DNA from: Pseudovibrio japonicus
GTDB taxonomy: Bacteria > Pseudomonadota > Alphaproteobacteria > Rhizobiales > Stappiaceae
Length of the DNA stretch: 64,000 nucleotides
NCBI RefSeq assembly: GCF_014651595.1
Contig: NZ_BMXE01000001.1
Coordinates: 744,001-808,000 of the forward strand
Reading direction: 5' to 3'
This document shows positions 8,276 to 16,743 of the stretch, one piece after another (position 1 is the stretch's first letter; every line of letters starts with the position of its first letter). The notes beneath the pieces were generated by a model. The model was not told where the DNA came from, did no database searches, and worked only from the letters and a program-made list of their open reading frames with translations. The position numbers and the translations under genes were made by a program.

Positions 8276-9265
8276 ATGACAATGAGAGATCCCTATTCTG
8301 TTCTTGGTGTTACCAAAAATGCCAGTGAGGCAGAGATCAAGAAAGCATTCCGCAAACTGGCCAAAGAATACCACCCGGACCAGAATGCAGATAATCCAAA
8401 GGCTAAGGAGCGCTTTTCCGAAGCGAACCAAGCCTATGAGATTTTGGGCGACAAAGATAAACGCGGGCAGTTTGATCGCGGCGAGATAGACGCGGAAGGC
8501 AAGCCCAAGTTCTACGGCGGCCCTGGCGGTGGCGGTGCTGGCTTTGAAGGCTTCTCGGGTTTCCGCAATGCGGGACGTCGTGGCGGCTTTCGTTTTGAGC
8601 AAGGTGGTGGTCCCGGCGGCCCGCAGGACGCGGGTGGCTTCGACGATATCCTCAACGACATTCTAGGTGGCTTTGGTGGCGGCAAGCGTCGCAGTGCGGG
8701 CGGTGGAGCGCAATTTCATGCCGGTCCAACCAAGGGCGCAGATGCCAATCTAATTGCGCGCGTTACGCTTGAAGATCTTACCAATCACGGCAAGGTTCAG
8801 GTGAAGCTACCAAGCGGCAAGACCGTGAATGTGAAAATTCCGGCTGGCACACAGAGCGGCGACAAGATCCGCCTCAAAGGGCAAGGGTTTGCTTCTGCTA
8901 AGAGCGGGCAGGCCGGGGATGCACTTGTGGAAGTACGCATCACCCCTCACAAGCTCTTTAAGGTGGACGGTGCGGATATTCGTGTAGAGGTTCCCCTCAC
9001 CCTTTATGAAGCGGTGCTTGGCGGCAAGGTTCGCATCCCAACGCTGAGCGGCGCCGTAAACCTGACGATCCCTGAGAATACCAGCAGCGGCAAGACCATG
9101 CGCCTGAAGGGCAAGGGTCTTCCGAAGAAGGAAGGTGACCACGGTGATCTTCTTGTGAGTCTTGAGATTGTTCTGCCAGAGCAGAGCGATGAAGAGCTTA
9201 CGAACCTAATGAAGTCCTGGAAAGAAGTGAAGCCTTACACGGCGCGTGGTCCCGAATTCGAATGA
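8276..9265 (+). CDS. DnaJ-class co-chaperone (J domain + CTD, no zinc finger)
   Basis: A 329-residue type B J-protein. The J domain occupies residues 5-68 with HPD in EYHPDQN, then a Gly/Phe/Arg-rich linker (about 80-155, with many GG repeats), then two beta-sandwich C-terminal domains. The CXXCXGXG zinc finger of DnaJ itself is absent, which places it with CbpA/DjlA-like helpers of DnaK. The start is ATG 8276, with [12 protein letters not shown] fitting the family N-terminus. It is monocistronic, ending in a terminator shared with the convergent gene. Confidence 0.9.
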   Translation: MTMRDPYSVLGVTKNASEAEIKKAFRKLAKEYHPDQNADNPKAKERFSEANQAYEILGDKDKRGQFDRGEIDAEGKPKFYGGPGGGGAGFEGFSGFRNAGRRGGFRFEQGGGPGGPQDAGGFDDILNDILGGFGGGKRRSAGGGAQFHAGPTKGADANLIARVTLEDLTNHGKVQVKLPSGKTVNVKIPAGTQSGDKIRLKGQGFASAKSGQAGDALVEVRITPHKLFKVDGADIRVEVPLTLYEAVLGGKVRIPTLSGAVNLTIPENTSSGKTMRLKGKGLPKKEGDHGDLLVSLEIVLPEQSDEELTNLMKSWKEVKPYTARGPEFE

Positions 9266-9311
9266 TCCTTGCACCTAAGAGGCGGGGCTCACTGCATTGA
9301 TCGGCTCAATG

Positions 9312-9340
9312 AAAAAGGCGGGTTACCCCGCCTTTTATTT
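9312..9340. terminator. Bidirectional intrinsic terminator
   Basis: Stem AAGGCGGG/CCCGCCTT (9315-9322, 9327-9334) flanked by A- and T-runs, between the convergent DnaJ-like and SDR genes. Confidence 0.9.
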
Positions 9341-9369
9341 TGCTTATCCTGACGTTCAGGCGGAAGTTC

Positions 9370-10242
9370 TTATCCTTCAGCTTCCAGCGCTGCCAGACTT
9401 GCTGGTGCGACACTGTCGTCCGGAACAAAGAAGTCGAGCTGCAGGTCAACCTTCGGGTTCACCCGGTACTTATCGAAGTCAATCATGCCGTTTTCTGCAA
9501 GCAGCGTATCGTCGATGAAGAAGTTGCCGGTGGTGTCCGTAGCAGGCTTGGTGAAGATCAAGTGTGCAGCATCGGCCAGAATGTCCGGTGTACGGCTGGC
9601 CTGAACCATCATGTCACCGCCGAGCAAGTTCTGAACCGCAGCAGTCGCGATTGTGGTGCGTGGCCACAGGGCATTCACACCAATCTTTTTGGAGCGCAAC
9701 TCGCCTGCCAGTCCCAGAACCACAAGGCTCATGCCGTATTTTGCTATGGAATACGGGGTATGGTTCTTGAACCATTTTTCCTGCATATCCAGCGGCGGAG
9801 AGAGCATGAGGATATGCGGGTTCTCTGACTGCTTCAGATATGGAATTGCCAGCTTGGAGCACAGCAACGTGCCACGGGTGTTGATCTGGTGCATCAGATC
9901 AAAACGCTTCATGTCGATCTGTTGAACCGGTGTCAGGTTGATCGCGCTTGCGTTGTTGACGAGGATGTCGATACCGCCAAACTTTTCCGCAGCAGCTTTC
10001 ATAGCGTTATCAACGCTCTCTTCGCTGCGCACATCAACAACGATCGGGAGTGCCTGACCGCCAGCATCCTCGATTTCCTTGGCTGCTGTGTAGATTGTAC
10101 CTTCCAGCTTTGGATGCGGTTCGCCGGTCTTTGCTGCAATAACAACGTTGGCGCCGTCCTGTGCTGCGCGCTTACCAATGGCGAGGCCAATTCCGCGAGA
10201 TGCGCCGGAAATGAACAGCGTTTTACCCTTCAGAGTACCCAT
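9370..10242 (-). CDS. SDR-family oxidoreductase, HSDL2-like
   Basis: A 290-residue short-chain dehydrogenase. It has the cofactor motif GASRGIG near residue 14, NNASAI near 91 and the active-site pattern S...Y-x3-K in TPYSIAKYG. A Gly-poor loop AAKTGEPHPKLEGTIYTAAKEIEDAGG and the C-terminal FFIDDTLL are characteristic of the HSDL2 group rather than of FabG. It is the last gene of a three-gene minus-strand cluster with an acyl-CoA dehydrogenase and an enoyl-CoA hydratase, so its substrate is probably a hydroxyacyl or other lipid-derived alcohol. Confidence 0.82.
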   Translation of the reverse strand: MGTLKGKTLFISGASRGIGLAIGKRAAQDGANVVIAAKTGEPHPKLEGTIYTAAKEIEDAGGQALPIVVDVRSEESVDNAMKAAAEKFGGIDILVNNASAINLTPVQQIDMKRFDLMHQINTRGTLLCSKLAIPYLKQSENPHILMLSPPLDMQEKWFKNHTPYSIAKYGMSLVVLGLAGELRSKKIGVNALWPRTTIATAAVQNLLGGDMMVQASRTPDILADAAHLIFTKPATDTTGNFFIDDTLLAENGMIDFDKYRVNPKVDLQLDFFVPDDSVAPASLAALEAEG

Positions 10243-10297
10243 GTTTCCTCCAAATTCCTGAAATGTGAGGCGGCGTCTGGCACCGCCTTCGAAATAG

Positions 10298-11035
10298 TTA
10301 TGCTTTGCTCATGAACTTCATGAAGGCTTCGCGCGCTTCATCAGACTTGAGTAGCTGACCAAAGAGACCAATTTCCTCGTAGATGCGCTTATCAAGCTCT
10401 TCCCGCTTGCCGCGCATCAGCTCTCTGGAGATGCGCAGTGCGTTTTGAGGCTTGGATGCAACCTTGTGTGCCATTTCAAGCGTACGTGCTTCCAGCTCTT
10501 CAGGAGCGACCACGTGATTTACAAAGCCTGCTTCCTTTGCCATCTGCGCGGTATATGGCTCACCCAGTGCCAGCAGTTCAAAGGCTTTGTGGTAGCCCAT
10601 TATCTCCGGGCCAATCATGGTGGACCCGGCTTCCGGGATGATACCAAGATCGGTGAATGGCGTTTTGAAGAGCGCATTTTCCGTGGCGAACACCATCTCA
10701 AAATGGAAGAGCATGGTCACACCCACGCCGATTGCCGGGCCATCAACACCTGCAATTACCGGCTTTGTTGGCTGATGCAGCGCGCCGAGGAATTTGCCGA
10801 CAGCACCTGCCTCCAGACCGTCCTTGGACATTGCGGCCTGCAGGAAATCTGCGATGTCGTTGCCTGCTGTAAACACCCCTGGATGACCAAGCACCACATT
10901 GCAGCGGATGCTCTCATCTTCTGTCTGGAGTGCTTCTGCCAAGCCCATGTACATGGCCTGTGTCAGCGCGTTCTTCTTTTCAACGCGGTCCATGCGGATG
11001 ATCTGGACTGCCCCGTCCCGTTCAATGCTGATCAT
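10298..11035 (-). CDS. Enoyl-CoA hydratase/isomerase (crotonase family)
   Basis: A 245-residue crotonase-fold protein: the N-terminal strand region is followed by KKNALTQAMY, the first oxyanion-hole segment is GVFTAGNDIADF, and the second is GPAIGVGVTMLFHFEMVFA. The Glu usually active in hydratases falls in the FTDLGIIPEAGST region, as in isomerase/hydratase relatives. An upstream extension to 11080 exists, but the ATG at 11035 has AAGGGA just before it and fits the family start. It lies between acyl-CoA dehydrogenase and SDR genes, fitting fatty-acid or related acyl-CoA degradation. Confidence 0.87.
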   Translation of the reverse strand: MISIERDGAVQIIRMDRVEKKNALTQAMYMGLAEALQTEDESIRCNVVLGHPGVFTAGNDIADFLQAAMSKDGLEAGAVGKFLGALHQPTKPVIAGVDGPAIGVGVTMLFHFEMVFATENALFKTPFTDLGIIPEAGSTMIGPEIMGYHKAFELLALGEPYTAQMAKEAGFVNHVVAPEELEARTLEMAHKVASKPQNALRISRELMRGKREELDKRIYEEIGLFGQLLKSDEAREAFMKFMSKA

Positions 11036-11117
11036 GTGTCCCTTCCCAACTGGTTGGGTGAGGCCTATGAGCCTCACCATTTTGCGTATTTCTAATAGGG
11101 GTTACTTGCGCATTTAG

Positions 11118-12896
11118 TTAGGCAAGTTCCGCTGCATCAAATGCCAAGATTGTTTCAGCTGCGCGGGTAACGTCGTCTTTTAATGGAGCGCTTTCACCCA
11201 AAACGGTTTCTGCAAAGCTGCGTGCCATCAGGTAACGCGGCTTCTTCAGGGCTTCAGGTGCACTCTTGGATGCCAGAGCACCCTTTGCCAAGAGCCCTGC
11301 GCCCAGTGTGATGCCAGCCAGACGTAGATATGGGGTTGCGCCTGCAAGAGCTTCCGAGACTTTGCCGTCTGCCTGTGCGGCGAGCAGCCATTCGGTGGCG
11401 GTTTCCAAATCAGCAACAGCTGCATCCAGCTTGGTGCCCAGATCACCCAGCTCACCGGTGTTGTCGGCATTCACGCTTGCGGCAATTTCCTTAATCTCTG
11501 TGATCAGGCTGCGGACCTGACCGCCACCGGACATAGGCAGCTTGCGCATTACCAGATCGATGGACTGAATGCCGTTGGTGCCTTCATAGATCGGAGCGAT
11601 GCGGGCGTCACGCAGATGCTGTGCCGCACCGGTTTCTTCAATGAAACCCATGCCACCGTGGATCTGGATACCAAGAGAGGCGACATCAACACCGATATCC
11701 GTGGAAAGTGCCTTCGCAATTGGTGTCAGCAAACCAGCGCGCTCTGCCCAGAATTTCTTCTGATCAGCGTCTGTTGAGATCTTTGCCATATCCAAGGCAT
11801 GTGCACAGGCATAGCAGATGGCGCGGGCAACCTGTGTTTGCGACTTCATGGAAAGCAGCGTGCGCTTGATGTCTGGATGAACCGCAATTGGATCCATGCC
11901 ATCGGTCTTTGATCCAACACCGCGGCCCTGCTTGCGATCCAGTGAGTACGCCAGTGCCTCCTGAAATGCACGCTCTGAGATGCCAAGCCCCTGAACCCCA
12001 ACAGCGAGGCGCGCGTTGTTCATCATGGTGAACATGCACGCGAGGCCTTTGTTCTCTTCGCCAATGAGCCAACCGATGGCGCCACCGTTGTCGCCAAAGG
12101 ACAAGGTACAAGTTGGAGAACCGTGGATGCCAAGCTTGTGCTCAACGCCTGCGACAGTGACGTCATTCTTGTCACCAAGGCTGCCATCGTCGTTGACGAA
12201 ATACTTTGGAACCGCGAACAGCGAAATGCCCCGTGTACCTGCTGGTGCATCTGGCAGGCGTGCCAGCACCAGATGGACAAGGTTGTCCGTCATGTCGTGA
12301 TCGCCATAGGTAATGAAGATCTTCTGGCCAGAGATTTTGTAGGACCCATCGCCCACGGGCTCTGCTTTTGCGCGAAGAGCGTTGAGGTCAGAACCAGCCT
12401 GCGGTTCGGTCAGGTTCATCGTACCTGTCCACTCACCACTGATGAGTTTTTCGAGGTATTTCGCTTTAAGCTCTGGAGCGCCGTGCTTTTCAATAGCTTC
12501 AACGGCGCCAATGGTCAGAGTCGGACACAAGGTGAACGCCATGCTTCCAGCGTTCCACATCTCGAAAACTGCGGTATGTAGCAGGTTTGGCAAGCCCTGA
12601 CCGCCAAACTCCGGATCGCCGGTCAACGCGTTCCAGCCACCTTCGCGCCAACGGGTGTAGACTTCTTTCCAGCCCGGAGAGGTTTTGACGCTTCCGTCAA
12701 TCAACTGCGCTGGATTTTCGTCTCCAACCCTGTTGAGAGGTGCGATCTCTTCCTCAGCGAACTTGGCAGCTTCCCCCAGAATAGCTTCAATCAGATCGTC
12801 AGAAAGCTCTTCCTGTCCCAGTTGCTCCTGCAGCTGCTTCAGGCCAGCTACTTCTTTCAGCGTGAACATGATTTCACTTAGTGGTGCACGATACAT
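11118..12896 (-). CDS. Acyl-CoA dehydrogenase (FadE-like, long form)
   Basis: A flavoprotein of 592 residues catalysing alpha,beta-dehydrogenation of acyl-CoA. Landmarks: MNLTEPQAGSDL (FAD/substrate motif, about 160), a middle beta domain, GVGVQ...RAF region, GIQIHGGMGFIEETG...RDARIAPIYEGTNGIQSIDL with the catalytic region, and a roughly 130-residue C-terminal helical domain present in the long bacterial form. It is the first gene of the cluster. Electrons would pass through ETF to the ETF-quinone oxidoreductase also encoded in this window (51.9 kb). Confidence 0.93.
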   Translation of the reverse strand: MYRAPLSEIMFTLKEVAGLKQLQEQLGQEELSDDLIEAILGEAAKFAEEEIAPLNRVGDENPAQLIDGSVKTSPGWKEVYTRWREGGWNALTGDPEFGGQGLPNLLHTAVFEMWNAGSMAFTLCPTLTIGAVEAIEKHGAPELKAKYLEKLISGEWTGTMNLTEPQAGSDLNALRAKAEPVGDGSYKISGQKIFITYGDHDMTDNLVHLVLARLPDAPAGTRGISLFAVPKYFVNDDGSLGDKNDVTVAGVEHKLGIHGSPTCTLSFGDNGGAIGWLIGEENKGLACMFTMMNNARLAVGVQGLGISERAFQEALAYSLDRKQGRGVGSKTDGMDPIAVHPDIKRTLLSMKSQTQVARAICYACAHALDMAKISTDADQKKFWAERAGLLTPIAKALSTDIGVDVASLGIQIHGGMGFIEETGAAQHLRDARIAPIYEGTNGIQSIDLVMRKLPMSGGGQVRSLITEIKEIAASVNADNTGELGDLGTKLDAAVADLETATEWLLAAQADGKVSEALAGATPYLRLAGITLGAGLLAKGALASKSAPEALKKPRYLMARSFAETVLGESAPLKDDVTRAAETILAFDAAELA

Positions 12897-13163
12897 TTTA
12901 TCTTTCCTCCCCTCTGACGTCGTTTGCCTCCCGGATCGAGCTGACAGACCGCATCAGAGATGTATTTCCACGTAGCCATTATCTGAAAACTGGCGGGCAA
13001 TTTTCAGGACCACGCTCTAGCGACTTGACGAATTGGGATTTGCCCATCAAAAGTCCGCTACAGAATTTTTCCTGTTTGGGACAGTACTGTGATTAACCTA
13101 TACGTCAAGCATCTCTTAAAGGCAGATGGCCCCCTACATTCGTATAAGTAAGAAAGAAAAGGT

Positions 13164-14153
13164 ATGAAGATCTGGCGCCTGGACCCATCTCACACTCAGT
13201 TGGAAGACACGCAAATTTTCAAGGATATTTGCGGTGCGCTGAGCGACGGAAAGCTCGTCGCGATCCCTACCGAGACGGTTTATGGACTGGCTGCTGATGC
13301 AACCAATGGACAGGCCTGTGCTGGTATCTATGCGGCGAAGGGTCGACCAAGCTTCAACCCGCTCATCTCGCATATCGACAGCCTGGAAGCGGCACAAACG
13401 CACGCTTTTTTCGATGATAGGGCTCTCAAACTGGCTAAGGCGTTCTGGCCGGGACCACTGACCCTTGTGTTGCCAAAGCTACCGACCAGCCCTGTTTCCG
13501 ACCTGACTGTGGCGGGCCTTGAGACCATTGCTCTGCGGGTGCCACGCTCAGCTGTGATGCGGGCGCTGTGCAAGAGTATTAGACGCCCACTGGCGGCTCC
13601 TTCAGCGAACCTTTCGGGCCGGATCAGCGGAACCACTGCGGAAGATGTTATCAACGATCTAAAAGATCACTTGTCGTACATCATCGATTCCGGAGCGACC
13701 CCCGTGGGGCTTGAATCAACGATTGTGTCTCTTTCAGGTGAGCGCGCGACACTCCTGCGTCCGGGCGGCGTCGCTCGTGAAGACATTGAAGCGGTACTTG
13801 GCGAGAAGTTGGTACGGGCCGGAACGGATGACAGTGCGCCAATGGCGCCGGGCATGATGACCTCCCATTATGCCCCCAACTCCCACATTCGTCTGAATGC
13901 AGAACACGTCGATGAAGGCGAAGCGCTGATCACGTTCGGTACGGACCTGCCTGACGGTGCGGACAAGGCTGCCAAACTTGTGCCGCTGAGCGACTCAAAA
14001 GACCTAACAGAGGCGGCCGCTCGTCTGTTTACGGCGTTACGGCAAGCGGATCTGGGTGAAAACGGGCGCATCGCCGTTATGCCGATCCCGCACGCCGGGT
14101 TGGGGGAAGCCATTAATGACAGACTTGCCCGTGCTGCTGCCCCGCGCTGCTAG
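13164..14153 (+). CDS. tsaC: L-threonylcarbamoyladenylate synthase (Sua5/YrdC type)
   Basis: A 329-residue Sua5-type enzyme that makes threonylcarbamoyl-AMP from Thr, bicarbonate and ATP for t6A37 tRNA modification. The YrdC domain has VAIPTETVYGLAADA and KGRPSFNPLISHI near the N-terminus, PSANLSGRISGT in the middle and LESTIVSL...LLRPGG at its end. A linker with PMAPGMMTSHYAP leads into the Sua5 C-terminal domain. Start ATG 13164 has AAAGAAAAGG just upstream. It is divergent from the acyl-CoA dehydrogenase gene. Confidence 0.92.
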   Translation: MKIWRLDPSHTQLEDTQIFKDICGALSDGKLVAIPTETVYGLAADATNGQACAGIYAAKGRPSFNPLISHIDSLEAAQTHAFFDDRALKLAKAFWPGPLTLVLPKLPTSPVSDLTVAGLETIALRVPRSAVMRALCKSIRRPLAAPSANLSGRISGTTAEDVINDLKDHLSYIIDSGATPVGLESTIVSLSGERATLLRPGGVAREDIEAVLGEKLVRAGTDDSAPMAPGMMTSHYAPNSHIRLNAEHVDEGEALITFGTDLPDGADKAAKLVPLSDSKDLTEAAARLFTALRQADLGENGRIAVMPIPHAGLGEAINDRLARAAAPRC

Positions 14154-14164
14154 CGCCCCCGCTT

Positions 14165-14188
14165 GAGCGCTGCAGCCTTGCGGCGCTC
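14165..14188 (+). terminator. Hairpin after tsaC
   Basis: GAGCGC/GCGCTC stem with a 12-base loop follows the stop codon by about 12 bases; the downstream tract is only weakly T-rich, so efficiency is uncertain. Confidence 0.4.
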
Positions 14189-14419
14189 GCGACTATTCTT
14201 TGTATTCTTCCAAATTTGCTGCGCTGCAACCCTTTGAGAGCACAGGATAACTCTCCCTGAATACTTTGGGTTTATTGCAAGAATTTTGGTATTTATGCAA
14301 CACCAAAAGAATAGGTCTTAACCTTTTCTCTTTCCACTCAGTATGAATTCAAGGAGTACGAGAATATTGGGCGTGCAAATTTCAAGAATTAGCTCAATAT
14401 TACAGTTACGTAATTCTTA

Positions 14420-14512
14420 GAGATGCAGCGGACCTCCCCCACGAGCAACACGGATTGCTCGCACCTTTAGTCCGGGGCTGCGTGTTATACACGCACTCCC
14501 GGATTTTTCTTG
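14420..14512 (+). ncRNA. Candidate sRNA with exposed CCTCCCCC and a strong terminator
   Basis: The 590-bp gap between tsaC and the deacetylase gene has no convincing ORF but ends in a well-formed RNA-like module. An exposed ACCTCCCCCA tract (14432-14441) is followed by hairpin CGAGCAA/TTGCTCG (14442-14448, 14455-14461). Then comes a long terminator stem: TCCGGG (14471-14476) with CCCGGA (14498-14503) enclosing TGCGTGT/ACACGCA, followed by five T. ACCUCC is complementary to Shine-Dalgarno sequences. The 5' end is a guess, as no strong promoter is visible. An AbcR-like or other anti-SD sRNA is a possible class. Confidence 0.5.
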
Positions 14513-14744
14513 TCTCTTCACTTGGCACCCCGCATGTTCCAAGGGGCCAGAAAAATCGGATTTGGCCGCACCTCATCCCAATTGCCGAGATAAACTAATG
14601 GTGTGTGCAATTGACAGAGCACCCAGCATTGTGGACTGGTATACCTAATTCGCCCAGTTTTTCGCAGGATTGGATTTAGGTGGCTTCACATTCAACTCGG
14701 CTTTTTGTTGCGCACCATACTCCATGTTTCACGGGTTCAATATC

Positions 14745-15674
14745 TTGAGTACTTTGCTTCTGCACCATCAGGCTTTTTTAAATCACCTCACTCCACTTGG
14801 TCATCCGGAGCGGCCCGACCGCTTACGTGCTATAGACCGCCTGCTTGAGAATGAGAGATTCCACATGCTGGATCGCGATATCGCGCCGTTCGGAACCTTT
14901 CAGGATATTGCCCGGGTCCACACTTCCGACTACATCAACTCGATCCACAATATGAACCCCGAGGAGGGGCTCATTGATTTTGCCCCTGACACCAGCCTAT
15001 CACCGGGCAGCTGGGAAGCTGCCATGCGGGGCGTAGGCGGGGCGACGCGCTGTGTGGATGAGGTGATGAGCAAGCGGGTTTCCAACGCCTTTGCCGCCAG
15101 CAGACCTCCGGGGCACCACGCTGAGACAGCGGTGACCTCCGGCTTTTGCCTGTTCAACAACGCAGCGATTGCGGCTCGTTACGCTCAGGAGGCTTATGGT
15201 CTGGAGCGTGTGGCAATTATGGATTTTGATGTTCACCACGGGAACGGGACACAGGAGATTTTCTGGAACGATCCTACGGTGATGTACACTTCCACCCATC
15301 AGATGCCTCTGTTTCCGGGTACAGGTGCGGTGAATGAGACGGGTGAGCACAACAACATTGTCAACGCGCCTCTGTCGGCCGGTGACGATGGAACCCAGTT
15401 CCGCGAAGCGATGGATTATTCGATCCTGCCGCGTATCCGCGATTTCTCACCGGATCTAATCATCATATCCGCCGGATTTGATGCGCATGAGCGTGATCCG
15501 CTTGGTGGGCTGCGTCTTACAGAGCTGGATTTTGCCTGGGCGACGCGCAAACTGGTCGAGATTGCAGATGAACGTTGTGAGGGGCGGGTCGTCTCCCTAT
15601 TAGAAGGTGGGTATGATCTGGAGGGCCTTGCGCGATCTGCTGCAGCTCATGTAATGACATTGATGGATTACTAA
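14745..15674 (+). CDS. Histone deacetylase-superfamily hydrolase (AcuC/acetylpolyamine amidohydrolase type)
   Basis: A zinc-dependent amidohydrolase. Visible motifs: GHPERPDRLRAI near the start, RPPGHHA with the active-site His pair, MDFDVHHGNGTQ with zinc ligands Asp and His, and ISAGFDAHERDPLGGL. The frame is open from 14670, but homologues start with STLLLHH, which points to the TTG at 14745; no clear ribosome site distinguishes the options. It leads directly into xseB and dxs, an order I recall as common in Rhizobiales. Likely substrates are acetylated polyamines or small acyl amides rather than histones. Confidence 0.88.
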   Translation: MSTLLLHHQAFLNHLTPLGHPERPDRLRAIDRLLENERFHMLDRDIAPFGTFQDIARVHTSDYINSIHNMNPEEGLIDFAPDTSLSPGSWEAAMRGVGGATRCVDEVMSKRVSNAFAASRPPGHHAETAVTSGFCLFNNAAIAARYAQEAYGLERVAIMDFDVHHGNGTQEIFWNDPTVMYTSTHQMPLFPGTGAVNETGEHNNIVNAPLSAGDDGTQFREAMDYSILPRIRDFSPDLIIISAGFDAHERDPLGGLRLTELDFAWATRKLVEIADERCEGRVVSLLEGGYDLEGLARSAAAHVMTLMDY

Positions 15675-15713
15675 TTGGGAGCGGCCAGCTCCCGGCTGAG
15701 CGAGGACAGTTTG

Positions 15714-15962
15714 GTGACAGATAAAGCAACCAGTTCCATTGAAGATCTTAGCTTTGAGCAAGCGTTGGCTGAACTGGAAACCATCGTGCGCAACCTGGAA
15801 CAAGGCAACGTGCCACTGGAAAAGAGCATTGAGCTTTATGCGCGCGGAGAAGCTTTGCGTGAGAAGTGTGATGGCCTGCTCAAAGCCGCCGAAGAAAAGG
15901 TGGAAAAAATCCAGATGAACAATGCAGGCACCGCAGTTGGTACAGAAGCGCTGGACGAGTAG
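15714..15962 (+). CDS. xseB: Exodeoxyribonuclease VII small subunit
   Basis: 82 residues, close to the 80 of E. coli XseB. The core [20 protein letters not shown]...[14 protein letters not shown] is diagnostic. With XseA (not in the window) it forms exonuclease VII, which degrades single-stranded DNA. The frame is open from a TTG at 15675, but the GTG at 15714 follows GAGGA (15702-15706) by seven bases and gives the normal length. Confidence 0.95.
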   Translation: MTDKATSSIEDLSFEQALAELETIVRNLEQGNVPLEKSIELYARGEALREKCDGLLKAAEEKVEKIQMNNAGTAVGTEALDE

Positions 15963-16051
15963 AACCTGCCGTCAATTCCATGTGCAGAGTTCTAATTGAA
16001 GGACATCCGATAGAATTCAACCTATGGTACACGCGTTCATTTTTTCACAAG

Positions 16052-16074
16052 CCCCGCCTCGTGCGGGGTTTTTG
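16052..16074 (+). terminator. Intrinsic terminator after xseB
   Basis: CCCCGC/GCGGGG stem with a five-base loop and TTTTTG tail. It separates xseB from dxs, so dxs must have its own promoter. Confidence 0.9.
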
Positions 16075-16139
16075 TTTGCGTATGAAACATTGCGAAAATC
16101 ACTTTGCTTGGCTGACAAAAATTCCACGATAGCTAACTT

Positions 16140-16153
16140 CTTAGCTTGCTAAG
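16140..16153. repeat. CTTAGC-TT-GCTAAG palindrome in the xseB-dxs gap
   Basis: A perfect 6+6 dyad with a two-base centre, in an AT-rich stretch with further TTAGC/GCTAA repeats just upstream. It is operator-like, but no gene start is near it on either strand. Confidence 0.3.
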
Positions 16154-16367
16154 CAAAATTGATCTAACTTACTGATAATTTTACACAGCAGTTATTACTT
16201 GGATCGGAGTTAAGTCTTAGTCCAAACAATACTTATCATGAGATATTTCACAGAATATTATTTTCGAGCAGAGAATACAAATTTCTGGCGATACCGTATT
16301 AACGGACCCTGCCCCCAGTCTAAACCGGCAAGTATTCTTCATTTTTCGCTGGATATTGGCACAGATA

Positions 16368-16397
16368 AAAAAAAGGGGGCTACGAAAACCGTAGCCC
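16368..16397 (-). terminator. Strong minus-strand intrinsic terminator
   Basis: Read on the minus strand, GGGGCTACG/CGTAGCCCC with a four-base loop is followed by eight T. It can only serve leftward transcription, although no annotated minus-strand gene lies upstream of it. The stop codon of a 40-odd-codon open frame falls inside the stem. Confidence 0.85.
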
Positions 16398-16510
16398 CAA
16401 GTCGATCACTGTGCACGTGGCCCCATCGACCACATATTCGACATAGGACGTTTCGTCGCAGATTGCATCACCCCATGGGGTGATAAAGGGGCAATTAATA
16501 GGAGCAAATG

Positions 16511-16574
16511 AAAAAAAATAGGGGGTCCTCCCCTATTGACAGAGTATTTCGGGAGATCCTCCTACAAAAGGACC
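16511..16574 (-). ncRNA. Minus-strand leader or short RNA with attenuator-like terminator
   Basis: A TATACT box (complement of 16576-16581) is followed leftward by about 60 bases ending in AATAGGGG/CCCCTATT (16517-16524, 16530-16537) and a run of eight T. The terminator loop contains AGGAC, complementary to GTCCT near the 5' end, so an alternative antiterminator pairing is possible. About 115 bases further on is a second terminator. This could be a short sRNA or an attenuated leader for the small open frame between the terminators. Confidence 0.45.
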
Positions 16575-16743
16575 TAGTATAAACAATCAATAATTCACGG
16601 CAGGCAATTGCACAGTGGGCGGCCTTGCTATATTCGTGGTCAATTACGAAGACAGTCGCATCGGCCATAATTTGGATCATATGCCATGGTCGGATCGATC
16701 TGTGTTAAGCTGCCCAATAGTCAAAAGACTTAAGAAGACCCAG

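Noticed and set aside
16238-16483. 81-codon plus-strand frame in the xseB-dxs gap
   Set aside because: The C-terminal half is Arg/His/Pro-rich and runs through the minus-strand terminator stem; no ribosome site.
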